Assembly: GCA_938024995.1 (NCBI GenBank)
Contig: CALJDU010000049.1
Coordinates: 146,890 to 210,889, forward strand
Source of the DNA: an uncultured bacterium
GTDB taxonomy: Bacteria > Myxococcota_A > Polyangia > Polyangiales > Houyiibacteriaceae
Direction of reading: 5' to 3'
DNA: 64,000 nt
A program made the position numbers and the translations under genes. Below the pieces are notes generated by a model, which saw only the letters and a list, made by a program, of their open reading frames with translations, was not told the origin of the DNA and ran no database searches. Shown here in pieces: positions 27,201 through 34,989 of this stretch; the first letter of the stretch is position 1; the number at the start of each line of letters is the position of its first letter.

Positions 27201-27762
27201 GCACATCGACGAAGCGGCGCGCCTGCTCTTCGACGGGATGCGCGTCGCGGTCCGGACGCCTCACCTCGATCTCCCCGACGGCCTGTGCTCGATCGACGGC
27301 GCGCGGGAGATGAGCTTTCACTTCCCGGTCCCCGAGCGGGCCCACCCGCGTCAATCCGCGCCGCGTCCGAGCGCCCAGGAGATGCCGTTCGCGATCGAGC
27401 GCGGCGTGATCCGCGGGGTCGTCGACCTGGTGTTCGAGCACGACGGGCGCGTGAGCTTCCTCGACTGGAAGAGCGACCGCGTTGACGATCCCAGAGACGA
27501 CGCGCTCGCCGCACACGTCGCGCGTTCCTACGATCTGCAGGCCAAGCTCTACACCCTCGCGACGGTGCGTCTGCTCGACGTGCGAAGCGAAGAGGAATAC
27601 GAGCGGCGCTTCGGCGGGCTCATCTACGTCTTCCTGCGCTACCTCGAAGACGGGCAAGGCGTGATTCACGAGCGCCCTCCGTTTCGAACCGTGCTGGCGT
27701 GGGAGCGTGAGCTTCGCGAGAGCGACGCACCGTTCGGGTACCGCTACGTGGAGCCGCGATGA
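24199..27762 (+). CDS. recB: Exodeoxyribonuclease V beta subunit RecB
   Basis: A 1187-residue UvrD-type helicase-nuclease that starts at GTG within the recC stop (GTGA). Walker A is EASAGTGKTYTLEHLV, motif Ia follows in VVTFTEKATREMR, and motif III is GDPKQAIYGFRNAD. Motif V/VI regions are LTMHKAKGLEAEVVF and LYVAVTRAKSRVYLP. The C-terminal nuclease has the His of GIFLHEVLEHLD, an Asp in GVVDLVF and the FLDWKSDR motif. It would unwind 3' to 5' and cut both strands in double-strand break repair and phage DNA degradation. Confidence 0.96.
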   Translation: MTNRFAKPPILDRLPIGNAVIEASAGTGKTYTLEHLVVDRIVKGDELEQILVVTFTEKATREMRVRMRSTISDLVHAPANDPRRDPKGPAWTIDDAAGQRLRNALASFDRASIFTIHGFCQRVLADHAFESRRAVTRELVDPRSLFSDAFTAELRVLLGKPQSDPARALFEHVLSQVSLQTLEALCFVWSQERGRPMPEFREERMRASIDAIAALDLRAAERDLTRAIPQRNKTGQAMHLLRLLKAACDRSASMQEQVLAIDRFRHVPVTKKARAGSWLPALLAKSSSLASLHGAVEDALRDAPLPLAVVFASLIPQTIARTREVKARLAAVDFDDMLTHVADAIRAPRGASLIAALRSSYRCALVDEFQDTDAIQWSIFRDVFGVSPDHSLCVIGDPKQAIYGFRNADVHTYREARATLSDQPAALTTNYRSSAPMVDVFNTLFTNYFSGGDGPPAEHGPIARALRMPGESTPAPAAILIQPLADDAIGAARFRRALGPYIASEIRALVGRATVVTGGEDEESRLLRHGDVQILTRTANEALAIAEALRQGGVPFALFKQDGLFQSREAKDVLDLLRAIAEPDDRSARLRAWLTPFFDVALSELPALRDADASHPLVALLHRLHRLAMRRRFGDMFETIVRETGVLRRALFATTSERSVTNYQHLLELLLERASRRTLTELTRELASYVAGRAVPDSASGDLQRLESERNAVQILTMHKAKGLEAEVVFVAGGFARGGKQGPLATLAPHVCHAADGTREAWLRPALTREAAERVRAELIAEDERLLYVAVTRAKSRVYLPYFGAPPMDTDRVTTLKRIEGSYAALAKRLSALGPGVIDGARFGYAALDLDAEPEPLGADLGARERALDDAHFTPIRDDARRYEKLRETRGGCFLTSYTRMKSAASSGGFYVDATVSTPDDAERDEFKVDDASPSLSAPLYRPARETTLPGGASVGIFLHEVLEHLDYEAFSEPDHEAFLARRDVGRLFSRCAQNNGVAEEHIDEAARLLFDGMRVAVRTPHLDLPDGLCSIDGAREMSFHFPVPERAHPRQSAPRPSAQEMPFAIERGVIRGVVDLVFEHDGRVSFLDWKSDRVDDPRDDALAAHVARSYDLQAKLYTLATVRLLDVRSEEEYERRFGGLIYVFLRYLEDGQGVIHERPPFRTVLAWERELRESDAPFGYRYVEPR

Positions 27763-29696
27763 AGGAACGGTTTTTCGTCGACCCGCGAGGGACCGGAACG
27801 ATCGCGGCGCGAACCAAGCGTGACGAGATCGCCTCACTGACTGACGGGCTCACCCCGCTCGACGTGATGCGAGCTCCGGTCGAGCGCGGCGAGCTTCGAG
27901 ACGCGGATGCGTTCTTGGCGGCAGAGGTCGGAGGGCTCAGCGATCTCCCTGGTGCGCCACTGGTCACCTTGGCGGCGCTCCTCTCTCATCACGCGGGCTC
28001 CGTCTTCCTCTCGCGGGAAGCGCTCTTGCCGACGCTCCGAGAGAGCGGCCTCGCCGTCGACGAGGAGCTCGCGGGCTTGGTCGTGGCGACCTTCGATCAG
28101 CTCCGTGACCTGCCCGATGAACGGCTCTGCGGAACGCCAGGCACCTACACCCCGCTCATCACGGATCGCGGTCGCCTCTATCTTCAGAAAGCGCATCGAC
28201 AAGAGAACGCCTTGGCTCACGCGGCGGCGAACTGGCTCGCGCGCCCTTCTCTTTTTGAGCCGCGCGCGGTCGACGAAGCCCTCGCCGATGTTCTGCGCAC
28301 GCCACCTCTCGTCCGCGGGAAGCCGATCGCGCTCTCCGAAGAGCAGTCCAACGCGGTCGCGCGTGCGCTTGGCGCTGGGTTCACCGTGATCACCGGAGGG
28401 CCTGGCACCGGCAAGACCTCGATCGTCGTCGCCATCTTGCGGGCGCTCGTCCGCCTCGGCGTGGAGCCGAGCGAAATCGCGCTCGCCGCGCCCACCGGTA
28501 AGGCCGCGGATCGGATGCGCGCCGCGGTCTCGCGCGCGCTCAAGGCGCTCCGCTCGCCCAACGAACGTGACCATGTCCTGCGTGAAGCGAACCTCCAGGC
28601 GAAGACGGTTCATCGCCTGCTCGGCTACTCCCCCCGCGCGCGACGCTTCACCCGGGGCGAGCGCGATCCGATCGGCGAACGGGTGGTCATCTTGGACGAG
28701 GCCTCGATGGTCGACCTCGAGCAGATGGAGGCGATCGCGCGAGCGATCTCGAGTGACACGCTGCTCATCGTCCTCGGCGACGCGGATCAGTTGCCGTCGG
28801 TCTCAGCTGGCGCGGTGCTGCGAGAATTGGCGATGACGCCGGCTACGGTTCGCCTCACGCACAGCTTCCGGATGAACGCAGAAGATGACGCGGGCGGTCA
28901 CGTCTTGCGGATCGCGAATCAGATCAACGCGGGCGGCGCGATCTTCGGCGAGCGTGGCGCACGCGTTCGCGTAAGGGCGGAAGACCTCGCGCTGGAAGGG
29001 GTCGAAGCGTTTCTTCCCGAGACGCCGCGGCGACGCTATGAGTTCCTCGCGGAGTGGCACGCCCGCCACGCGCTCGATCGTGACGTCGTGACCCGCGCGC
29101 TCTCGCTTGATGACGACGCCAAGATCCTGGAGGAGCTCTTCGCGGCCAGCGCGCGAGCGCGACTGCTCTGCGTCACACGAGGTCGCGCGACGGGCACGCG
29201 CGCGATCAACGACTGGTTCCACCGCGAGATCAATCCGCACGAGCGAGGCCCACACGCCGGCGAGCCGATCATCGTGGTGCGCAATGACTACCGGCGGGCG
29301 CTCTTCAACGGCGATAACGGGCTCGTGCTCTGGATCCGCGGGAACGGGCATCGACCGCGCTTGTCCGCGGTGTTCCGGACTGACGACGGCTACGTCGCGC
29401 ATCCGCTCGCGGCCGCGCATGGCCTGATCACGCTCGCGCACGCGATCACGGTTCACAAATCGCAGGGCTCGGAGCACGATCGCGTCGCGGTCATCCTTCC
29501 CGATGAGCCGATCCCGGTGCTCTCGCGCGCGCTCCTCTACACGGCGATGACGCGCGCGCGCTCATCCGCGGTGATCGTCGGGACCCACGTGGCCATTGAG
29601 CACGCCATTCAAAACGAGGATCGCCGGCGCGGCGCATTGCTAGAGCGGATCCGCGCGGCGGCGCCTTTGTCGTTCGGGTCGACAGACGAGCGTTGA
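27759..29696 (+). CDS. recD: Exodeoxyribonuclease V alpha subunit RecD
   Basis: A 645-residue SF1B helicase whose ATG overlaps the recB stop by 4 nt. Residues 1-190 form the RecD N-terminal domain. Walker A is VITGGPGTGKTSIVVAIL, Walker B is VVILDEASMVDLEQM, and GDADQLPSVSAGAVLREL is motif III. The C-terminal 2B-like region ends with TVHKSQGSEHDRVAVILP and AMTRARSSAVIVG. It gives the 5' to 3' motor of RecBCD. All motifs expected of an active helicase are present. Confidence 0.95.
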   Translation: MKERFFVDPRGTGTIAARTKRDEIASLTDGLTPLDVMRAPVERGELRDADAFLAAEVGGLSDLPGAPLVTLAALLSHHAGSVFLSREALLPTLRESGLAVDEELAGLVVATFDQLRDLPDERLCGTPGTYTPLITDRGRLYLQKAHRQENALAHAAANWLARPSLFEPRAVDEALADVLRTPPLVRGKPIALSEEQSNAVARALGAGFTVITGGPGTGKTSIVVAILRALVRLGVEPSEIALAAPTGKAADRMRAAVSRALKALRSPNERDHVLREANLQAKTVHRLLGYSPRARRFTRGERDPIGERVVILDEASMVDLEQMEAIARAISSDTLLIVLGDADQLPSVSAGAVLRELAMTPATVRLTHSFRMNAEDDAGGHVLRIANQINAGGAIFGERGARVRVRAEDLALEGVEAFLPETPRRRYEFLAEWHARHALDRDVVTRALSLDDDAKILEELFAASARARLLCVTRGRATGTRAINDWFHREINPHERGPHAGEPIIVVRNDYRRALFNGDNGLVLWIRGNGHRPRLSAVFRTDDGYVAHPLAAAHGLITLAHAITVHKSQGSEHDRVAVILPDEPIPVLSRALLYTAMTRARSSAVIVGTHVAIEHAIQNEDRRRGALLERIRAAAPLSFGSTDER

Positions 29697-29714
29697 ACCT
29701 CTTCCGCGAAGGTG

Positions 29715-29720
29715 TAGCCT
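29715..29720 (+). promoter_or_regulatory. Candidate -10 element, leaderless start of the ABC-F gene
   Basis: TAGCCT lies 9 nt before the GTG at 29730. Confidence 0.35.
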
Positions 29721-29729
29721 CTCGGCGCC

Positions 29730-31643
29730 GTGACCCTCGCCAGCGCCTACGACCTCAAGCTCGCCTTTGGGACCCGTGTCCTCTTCGACGACGCCGCCAT
29801 CACCATCGATGAAGGCGAGCGCGTCGGCCTCGTCGGACGAAACGGAACGGGCAAGTCATCGCTCGCCAAGGTCCTCGCGGGGCGAGTCACGCCAGACGCC
29901 GGTGAGGTCGTCCACCGAAACGGCGCGAGCATCGAGTACCTCGAACAACGACCGGAGCTGCCGGCGGACAAGAGCGCGCGTCAGATCGTGCTCGGTGGTC
30001 TCGACAAGTGGTCAAAGGCGAAAGCTGAATACGACGCGCTCCTTGAGCGGCTCGAGCGGGGCGACGGTGATCTCGGCGATCTGATCGAGCGTCAGACGGA
30101 AGCCGCGGCCGAGGTCGAGCGGCTCGGCGGATTTGATCGAGACCACGACGCGGAGTCCATGCTCGCGAACCTGGAGGTGAGCAACATCGACGCTCCGGTC
30201 GGCCCGATGAGTGGAGGCGAGCGCCGCCGGATCGCGCTCGCGCGTCTCCTCGTTCGGCAACCGGACCTCGCGATTCTCGATGAGCCGACGAACCATCTGG
30301 ACCTCGACACCATCGAGTGGCTCGAGCAGCACTTGGCGAAGCGCTATCGCGGCGCGGTCCTCTTGATCACGCACGATCGCTATCTCTTGGACGCGGTCGT
30401 GTCGCGCACCGTCGAGCTCGACGACCGCGTGCTGCACTCCTACGCCGGCGGCTGGGGCGCGTTCCTGGAAGGCAAAGCCGAGCGAACCGCGAACGACGAC
30501 CGACGCGAGGCCAACCGGCAGAAGTTTGTGAAGCGCGAGGTCGAGTGGCTCCGCCGTGGCCCGAAGGCGCGCTCCACCAAACAGCAGGCGCGGATCGATC
30601 GCGCGGAGGCCGCGATCGCGGCGAAGCCCCGAGCAAAGGAACGCACCGCGGCGCTTGAGCTCGACACGACGCGGCAAGGCGGGCGCGTCCTTGATCTGCG
30701 CGGTCTCACGATCGAGCTGGGCGGCCGAACCCTGGTGCGCGAGCTCGAGCTCGCGATGGTGCGCGGCGAGCGGCTCGGGATCGTCGGGCCGAACGGGTGC
30801 GGTAAGACGACGCTCCTCCGCACGATCACGGGCGCGCTCACGCCGACGGCCGGCGCGATCTCGCTCGGGAAGAACGCCGAGGTCGCGTACCTCGACCAAT
30901 CACGCTCGATGCTCAACCCGGACGAGACGGTGCACGAGAACGTGAGCGGGCTCGGGACCAAGCTCACCTTCCGCGACAAGACCGTCGACATCCGCAGCTA
31001 CCTCGCGCGCTTCGCGTTTCCGCCCGCGCGGCTTCGCGAAAAGGTCTCGGCGCTCTCGGGCGGAGAGAAGGCGCGCGTGGCCTTGGCGATGCTCTTGCTG
31101 CGGCCGTCGAATCTCCTCCTCCTCGATGAGCCGACCAACGATCTGGACGTGGACACCTTGGGCGCGCTGGAGCAGATGCTCGTCGAGAGCGACGCGACCG
31201 CGATCGTGGTGAGCCATGATCGCTACTTCCTTGACCGCGTCGCGACCGGGATCTTGTCCTTCGAAGACGACGGACGTGTCATCAAGTACGAGGGCGCCTA
31301 CGAGACGTTCCGGCGCGGGCGAAAGAAGCGCGAGGCTCCGCGGAAGGAGACGCGAAAGGAGACGGCCACAACCAAGGCGGTCCAGCCCGAAGCCGAACCG
31401 AGCGCGCCTGCGAAGAAGGACGCGAAGCTGTCCTACAAAGAACGCAAAGAGCTCGATGGTCTTCCCGACGCGATCGAGAAGAAGGAAGCCGAGCTCGGCG
31501 CGGTCGAAGCGAAGCTCGCCGACCCGACGCTTTACGCAGAGCGAGGTGACGAAGTGAAGCCGCTGCTTGAGGAGCGCGACTCCCTTTCCGCAGAGGTCGA
31601 GCGACTGATGACGCGCTGGGAAGAACTCGAGGCGCGAACGTAG
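29730..31643 (+). CDS. uup: ABC-F family ATPase, Uup-like
   Basis: A 637-residue protein with two ABC ATPase domains and no membrane segment. Domain 1 has GRNGTGKSSLAKVLAG, MSGGERRRIALARLL and LAILDEPTNHLDLD. The linker is charged, with RRGPKARSTKQQARIDRAE. Domain 2 has GPNGCGKTTLLRTI, LSGGEKARVALAMLL and LLLDEPTNDLDVD. The last 110 residues form a Lys/Glu-rich coiled coil, as in Uup. ABC-F proteins act on the ribosome; Uup also affects DNA excision events. Assignment to the Uup branch rests on the C-terminal coiled coil. Confidence 0.9.
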   Translation: MTLASAYDLKLAFGTRVLFDDAAITIDEGERVGLVGRNGTGKSSLAKVLAGRVTPDAGEVVHRNGASIEYLEQRPELPADKSARQIVLGGLDKWSKAKAEYDALLERLERGDGDLGDLIERQTEAAAEVERLGGFDRDHDAESMLANLEVSNIDAPVGPMSGGERRRIALARLLVRQPDLAILDEPTNHLDLDTIEWLEQHLAKRYRGAVLLITHDRYLLDAVVSRTVELDDRVLHSYAGGWGAFLEGKAERTANDDRREANRQKFVKREVEWLRRGPKARSTKQQARIDRAEAAIAAKPRAKERTAALELDTTRQGGRVLDLRGLTIELGGRTLVRELELAMVRGERLGIVGPNGCGKTTLLRTITGALTPTAGAISLGKNAEVAYLDQSRSMLNPDETVHENVSGLGTKLTFRDKTVDIRSYLARFAFPPARLREKVSALSGGEKARVALAMLLLRPSNLLLLDEPTNDLDVDTLGALEQMLVESDATAIVVSHDRYFLDRVATGILSFEDDGRVIKYEGAYETFRRGRKKREAPRKETRKETATTKAVQPEAEPSAPAKKDAKLSYKERKELDGLPDAIEKKEAELGAVEAKLADPTLYAERGDEVKPLLEERDSLSAEVERLMTRWEELEART

Positions 31644-31760
31644 ACCTCCGCGCGTCCCGCACGCTCGCGTGACGCGGCGCGTCGGAGCCATGCATGACCC
31701 ACCAGGTGGAAACCCTGGTTCGAGGTTGACGCTCCCGATGATCCCTGCGCAAGCTGGATC

Positions 31761-31782
31761 TGTCCGGTTCGAACGCCGGACA
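31761..31782 (+). promoter_or_regulatory. Stem-loop just upstream of the 31796 gene
   Basis: TGTCCGG/CCGGACA is a perfect 7-bp stem with the self-complementary loop TTCGAACG. It ends 3 nt before the GGAGG ribosome binding site (31786-31790) of the ATG at 31796. It could control translation or mark the 5' end of the mRNA. Confidence 0.5.
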
Positions 31783-31795
31783 ACTGGAGGACGTC

Positions 31796-32302
31796 ATGGG
31801 TGAAGACCACATCGATCGCGAGAGTCTCGTCGTCACGGGACGGCATTCCGAGATCCCGAAGCCGGCGGTTTCGATTGAAGAGAAGAACGCGGGCGTCGTC
31901 ATCGTCGTCACGCAGGCCTTCGGACCCAAAGGCGACAACATCGTCGGCATCTCGGACGTGAAGTTCGATGGCTTCAGCGCGGTGACCGTGGGCGTACGCT
32001 CAGGTGGACGCGAGGGCCTCGTTCACTTGAGCCCGATTCATGGAGACTCGCGCAAGGAAGGGGACATCGACCCCGGTCCTGGCGCGACCTGCGAGCTGTT
32101 CTGTCCCGTGTCCAAAGAGCCGCTCGATATCCTCGGCGAAACAGACGACGGGAGCGGCGCGAAGTACTGCGCCATCTACCTCACCTCTAAGCTCAGCCAG
32201 GGCAACGTAGTGATGCTCAGCAACGTGTGGGGTCACTACCACTCGCGGATTATCGACGACACCGAGCTCATCTCGTACTGGGCGACCCAAGACCACGACT
32301 AG
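31796..32302 (+). CDS. Hypothetical protein, unrecognised
   Basis: A 168-residue soluble protein with a good ribosome binding site (GGAGG, 5 nt spacing). It has no signal peptide. The first half is beta-rich (NAGVVIVVTQAFGPKGDN, FSAVTVGVRSGGREGLVHLSPIHGD). The second half has a CELFCPVSKEPLD segment and a later YCAIYLTS, which could be a partial zinc-ribbon-like arrangement but has too few cysteines for certainty. The end contains VVMLSNVWGHYHSRIIDD. I do not recognise the family. A 15-bp repeat array follows its stop codon. Confidence 0.75.
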   Translation: MGEDHIDRESLVVTGRHSEIPKPAVSIEEKNAGVVIVVTQAFGPKGDNIVGISDVKFDGFSAVTVGVRSGGREGLVHLSPIHGDSRKEGDIDPGPGATCELFCPVSKEPLDILGETDDGSGAKYCAIYLTSKLSQGNVVMLSNVWGHYHSRIIDDTELISYWATQDHD

Positions 32303-32310
32303 GTTCATCC

Positions 32311-32395
32311 CGCAGAAGCTTGAGCCGCAGAAGCTTGAGCCGCAGAAGGCCGCAGAAGCCTGAACCGCAGAAGCCTGAGCCGCAGAAGCCTGTGA
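32311..32395 (+). repeat. 15-bp tandem repeat array after the 31796 gene
   Basis: Units CGCAGAAGCTTGAGC (twice), a truncated CGCAGAAGGC, then CGCAGAAGCCTGAAC, CGCAGAAGCCTGAGC and CGCAGAAGCCTGTGA. The array begins 8 bp after the stop codon. The last unit forms the left arm of the hairpin at 32384-32406, and the earlier units are partly complementary to the same right arm. Confidence 0.85.
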
Positions 32396-32406
32396 CTCAG
32401 GCTTCT
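32384..32406 (+). terminator. Hairpin at the end of the repeat array, possible terminator
   Basis: A perfect 9-bp stem AGAAGCCTG/CAGGCTTCT with the 5-nt loop TGACT. It is followed by only TTCG, so a T-run is poor. It lies between the convergent genes ending at 32302 and 32431. Confidence 0.5.
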
Positions 32407-32430
32407 TCGCGTGACGACTGACGGCTTGAA

Positions 32431-33279
32431 TCAGGGAGGCGTACTGGAGAACGCGCGCTGTACCTCGCGGTAGACCGTGCTGTGCGCGTAAGGACCGTTG
32501 ATGAAGATCCGGTTCCCGCGCCCCATGACCATGTTGTTCATGTTCACGCGCATGCCCATGCGGCGGTAGACGCCATCACGATCGAAGAGGAAGCGAACGT
32601 TCGCTGCGTCGATGCCGTACTGGCTCTTCGCGCGGTTGCAATCTGCTTGGGTCGGCGCGCCGGAGCTCTGCGTCGCGGTCAACAAGACCCACGTCTCGAA
32701 GTCACCCATGGCGGCGTACTCGGCGTGCTCACGCTCGATGTCGTTCTGTACGTGTGCGCGACACGGCGGACACCACTCAGCGAGGGCATAGATCAACGAC
32801 GCGCGTCGCGCGCAAAGCTCGTGAATCGAGACCGGGCTCCCGTCACAAGCGTAGACCGTCTCGCCCGCTGCGGTCGATCCCGGACTCGTGCCGAAGGGAC
32901 CCGTGGGTGGACACCCATCCACGCTCATCGGCTGACAGGTCCCCGCCGAATCGCATGTCTCGGTCGAGCCGCACGTCCCGCACGTTCCGCCGCAACCATC
33001 GGCGCCGCACTCGCGACCGCTACACATGGGAACGCAAGGCGGAGGGTTGGTGTCCGTTCCGGTTCCGGAGTCAACGCCGGTGCTGGTGTCCGCGCCCGTG
33101 TGGGTATCGCTTGCGTTCGTGTCGGTGGAGCCGCCACCCCCGCCGCCGTCCATCAAGACGATCCCAGGGTCACCGGTTCCGCCGCCGCCCAACCCATCTT
33201 GGTGGTTGAGGGCTCCGGTACAGCCGACCGTAAACGAGAGCAGTGTGCCCATCGCGAGAAACAGAGGACGTAGGCTCAT
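32431..33279 (-). CDS. Cys-rich lipoprotein with thioredoxin-like CPPC domain
   Basis: A 282-residue protein from the ATG at 33279 (MSLRPLFLAMG), with GGGAG 6 nt upstream. The signal ends in TVGC (Cys20). A Gly-rich and Thr/Asp-rich linker follows, then a compact cysteine module of the CSGRECGADGCGGTCGTC kind that recurs in myxobacterial secreted proteins. The C-terminal domain has LIYALAEWCPPCRAHV, a CPPC active site in a thioredoxin/TlpA-like context, and FLFDRDGVYRRMGMR, as in peroxiredoxin-like folds. It probably acts on disulfides or as a redox sensor on the cell surface. Confidence 0.82.
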   Translation of the reverse strand: MSLRPLFLAMGTLLSFTVGCTGALNHQDGLGGGGTGDPGIVLMDGGGGGGSTDTNASDTHTGADTSTGVDSGTGTDTNPPPCVPMCSGRECGADGCGGTCGTCGSTETCDSAGTCQPMSVDGCPPTGPFGTSPGSTAAGETVYACDGSPVSIHELCARRASLIYALAEWCPPCRAHVQNDIEREHAEYAAMGDFETWVLLTATQSSGAPTQADCNRAKSQYGIDAANVRFLFDRDGVYRRMGMRVNMNNMVMGRGNRIFINGPYAHSTVYREVQRAFSSTPP

Positions 33280-33396
33280 GAACGGCTCCCGGTATTTGCG
33301 CGGTGAACGCACGAACTAAGGATACACAAAGCGTGAGCGAGTACGAAGCGCTTGGGGCCACCCATCGATGGCTGGAAGATTTTTCAACCGTGAGCG

Positions 33397-33402
33397 TAGC
33401 CT
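33397..33402 (+). promoter_or_regulatory. Candidate -10 element, leaderless start of the 33410 gene
   Basis: TAGCCT lies 7 nt before the ATG at 33410. Confidence 0.4.
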
Positions 33403-33409
33403 GAGTCAC

Positions 33410-33778
33410 ATGTCTTCTTCGTCCTTTGTCCTCCACGCCAAGAACATGAACGCCTCGGAAGCCATGGAGATCGTGAACGGAACGCGGTCAGCAAACGATA
33501 CGCTCGGGATGGATGAGCTGGTGCGCGTGACCAAGATGATCAGCGAGGACTTTCCCGAGCTCGTCCTCAACGTGAACGAGACGAGCTGCACGCTCATCGG
33601 GTCTTTGTATGTTTCGATCACGCCGACGCATGTTCGCGTCGAGAACCAATCGAGCGATCCGCATCTCGCGGACGACCTCGTTCGTGCGTTTTGCGCGGAG
33701 CTCGGGTGGGACCATCTCGATCCTTCCGCCAGCCGTGTCCGGAAGTTCGATGGGCGGGTTGGGCGCTTCGCGCTTTGA
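33410..33778 (+). CDS. Small hypothetical protein, co-transcribed with the PanE-like gene
   Basis: A 122-residue protein from the ATG at 33410. It looks like a mixed alpha/beta soluble fold (VTKMISEDFPELVLNVNE, LIGSLYVSITPTHVRVEN, DDLVRAFCAELGW) without a known motif. Its TGA overlaps the likely TTG start of the reductase gene in a TTGA arrangement, pointing to translational coupling and a possible shared task. Function unknown. Confidence 0.7.
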   Translation: MSSSSFVLHAKNMNASEAMEIVNGTRSANDTLGMDELVRVTKMISEDFPELVLNVNETSCTLIGSLYVSITPTHVRVENQSSDPHLADDLVRAFCAELGWDHLDPSASRVRKFDGRVGRFAL

Positions 33779-34740
33779 ACGAGTTTGACCGCATCGTGGT
33801 CGTCGGTGCGGGCGCCATTGGTGCTCCGATCGGAGCCCTTCTCCATGAGCAGGGACAGGCGGTCGTGTTGGTCGCGCGCGGGAAGCACGGCGAGGCACTG
33901 CGTTCGCGGGGTCTCGACCTTCGAACCCCGCGCGGTGCACATCAGATCCACCCGCCGGTCGTCCCCGATGTGGAGTCCGCGAAGGTCACGCGCGACGACC
34001 TCGTCTTCTTGACCGCGATGGGTCACCAGACGGAAGCGGCGCTGCTGAACATCCCGCACGACGTGACGGTCGTGAGCCTCCAGAATGGTGTGACTCCGCT
34101 CGACCAAATCGCGAAACGAGGTCATCCGACCATCGCGGGCATGGTGTACGTCCCCGCCGAGCGACGCGCCGACGGAGTCATCGCGCTCTCCGGATCGCCG
34201 AACCCAGGGACCATCCTGCTCGGCGCATGGTCAGGGCAGCCAAGCGGCGTCACGTTCGCGTGCTCAGCGCTCGCCGGCATTGGGTTTCGAGCGGAACAAG
34301 AGGCCGATATCCGGCCCTGGATCCGCGCGAAGCTCCTCGCGAACCTCGGCGGGATCTTGGTCGCGCTTTGCGACGACCTTCCGGAAGACATCTACGAAGA
34401 CGCGCTCGGCGAGGCGCGCAACGTCTGGACAGCGGCGGGTCACGCGTACCAGGAGCTCGACGCGCTCCAGGCCCGCGTCGGCGCGCTGGAGACCGTGCCG
34501 GTAGATGACGTGCCGCGCGTAGGCGGTTCGACACGACACGCCCTTCGACGCGGGGACCCGCTCGAAACCGCGAGCCTGCACGGGCACATCGTGGCGCTCG
34601 GCGCGAAGATGAAGATCCCGACGCCGGTTAACGCGGCGCTCATCGCGATCGCAGACCGGGCCCATGTCGAATCGCGCGCCCCCGGCTCTATGTCAGCTGA
34701 TGCGCTTCGGCACGCGGTCGAGATCGAGTCTCTTCGTTAG
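33775..34740 (+). CDS. 2-dehydropantoate 2-reductase family protein (ApbA/PanE-like)
   Basis: A 321-residue protein. The frame is open from 33691, but TTG at 33775 is chosen because the Rossmann motif IVVVGAGAIGAPIGALL then begins a few residues in and the start overlaps the upstream stop codon. LVARGKHGEALRSRGLDL, VVSLQNGV and the C-terminal helical domain with RAKLLANLGGILVAL and KIPTPVNAALI fit the ketopantoate reductase family. The family includes true PanE (pantothenate synthesis) and other ketoacid reductases, so the substrate is uncertain. It is convergent, 9 bp away, with the small lipoprotein gene. Confidence 0.85.
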   Translation: MNEFDRIVVVGAGAIGAPIGALLHEQGQAVVLVARGKHGEALRSRGLDLRTPRGAHQIHPPVVPDVESAKVTRDDLVFLTAMGHQTEAALLNIPHDVTVVSLQNGVTPLDQIAKRGHPTIAGMVYVPAERRADGVIALSGSPNPGTILLGAWSGQPSGVTFACSALAGIGFRAEQEADIRPWIRAKLLANLGGILVALCDDLPEDIYEDALGEARNVWTAAGHAYQELDALQARVGALETVPVDDVPRVGGSTRHALRRGDPLETASLHGHIVALGAKMKIPTPVNAALIAIADRAHVESRAPGSMSADALRHAVEIESLR

Positions 34741-34749
34741 CGCTCTTCA

Positions 34750-34989
34750 CTATGGCTCTGCGACGCAGATCCCGGCCGCTTCAAGCCAACGGTCGCCGGT
34801 GTACTCACAGCACTCTCGCGTCGTCGGCGGCATCGGCCCGAGCAGGCAGTCTTCCACGTTGAAGGTATCCGCGGCGTCCCCGTCGAGACGCACGTCGATC
34901 AGGATCGGCGCGTCTGTCGGCGGCTCGCTTGACCCACCGCAGCTGATCATCAGCGCGCTAACGAGAACAGCGAGACGAGCTGTTCTCAA
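34750..34989 (-). CDS. Small Cys-containing lipoprotein whose start lies in palindromic element B
   Basis: A 79-residue protein from TTG at 34989: MRTARLAVLVSALMISC gives a lipoprotein signal with Cys17, followed by GGSSEPP. The mature part has five further cysteines (EDCLLG, RECCEYTG, AGICVAEP), suggesting two disulfides. The start codon and the first codons lie inside the left arm of element B, and a GGAG lies 11 nt upstream. The start is non-standard, so expression is uncertain, but the lipobox and composition argue for a real gene. Confidence 0.6.
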   Translation of the reverse strand: MRTARLAVLVSALMISCGGSSEPPTDAPILIDVRLDGDAADTFNVEDCLLGPMPPTTRECCEYTGDRWLEAAGICVAEP

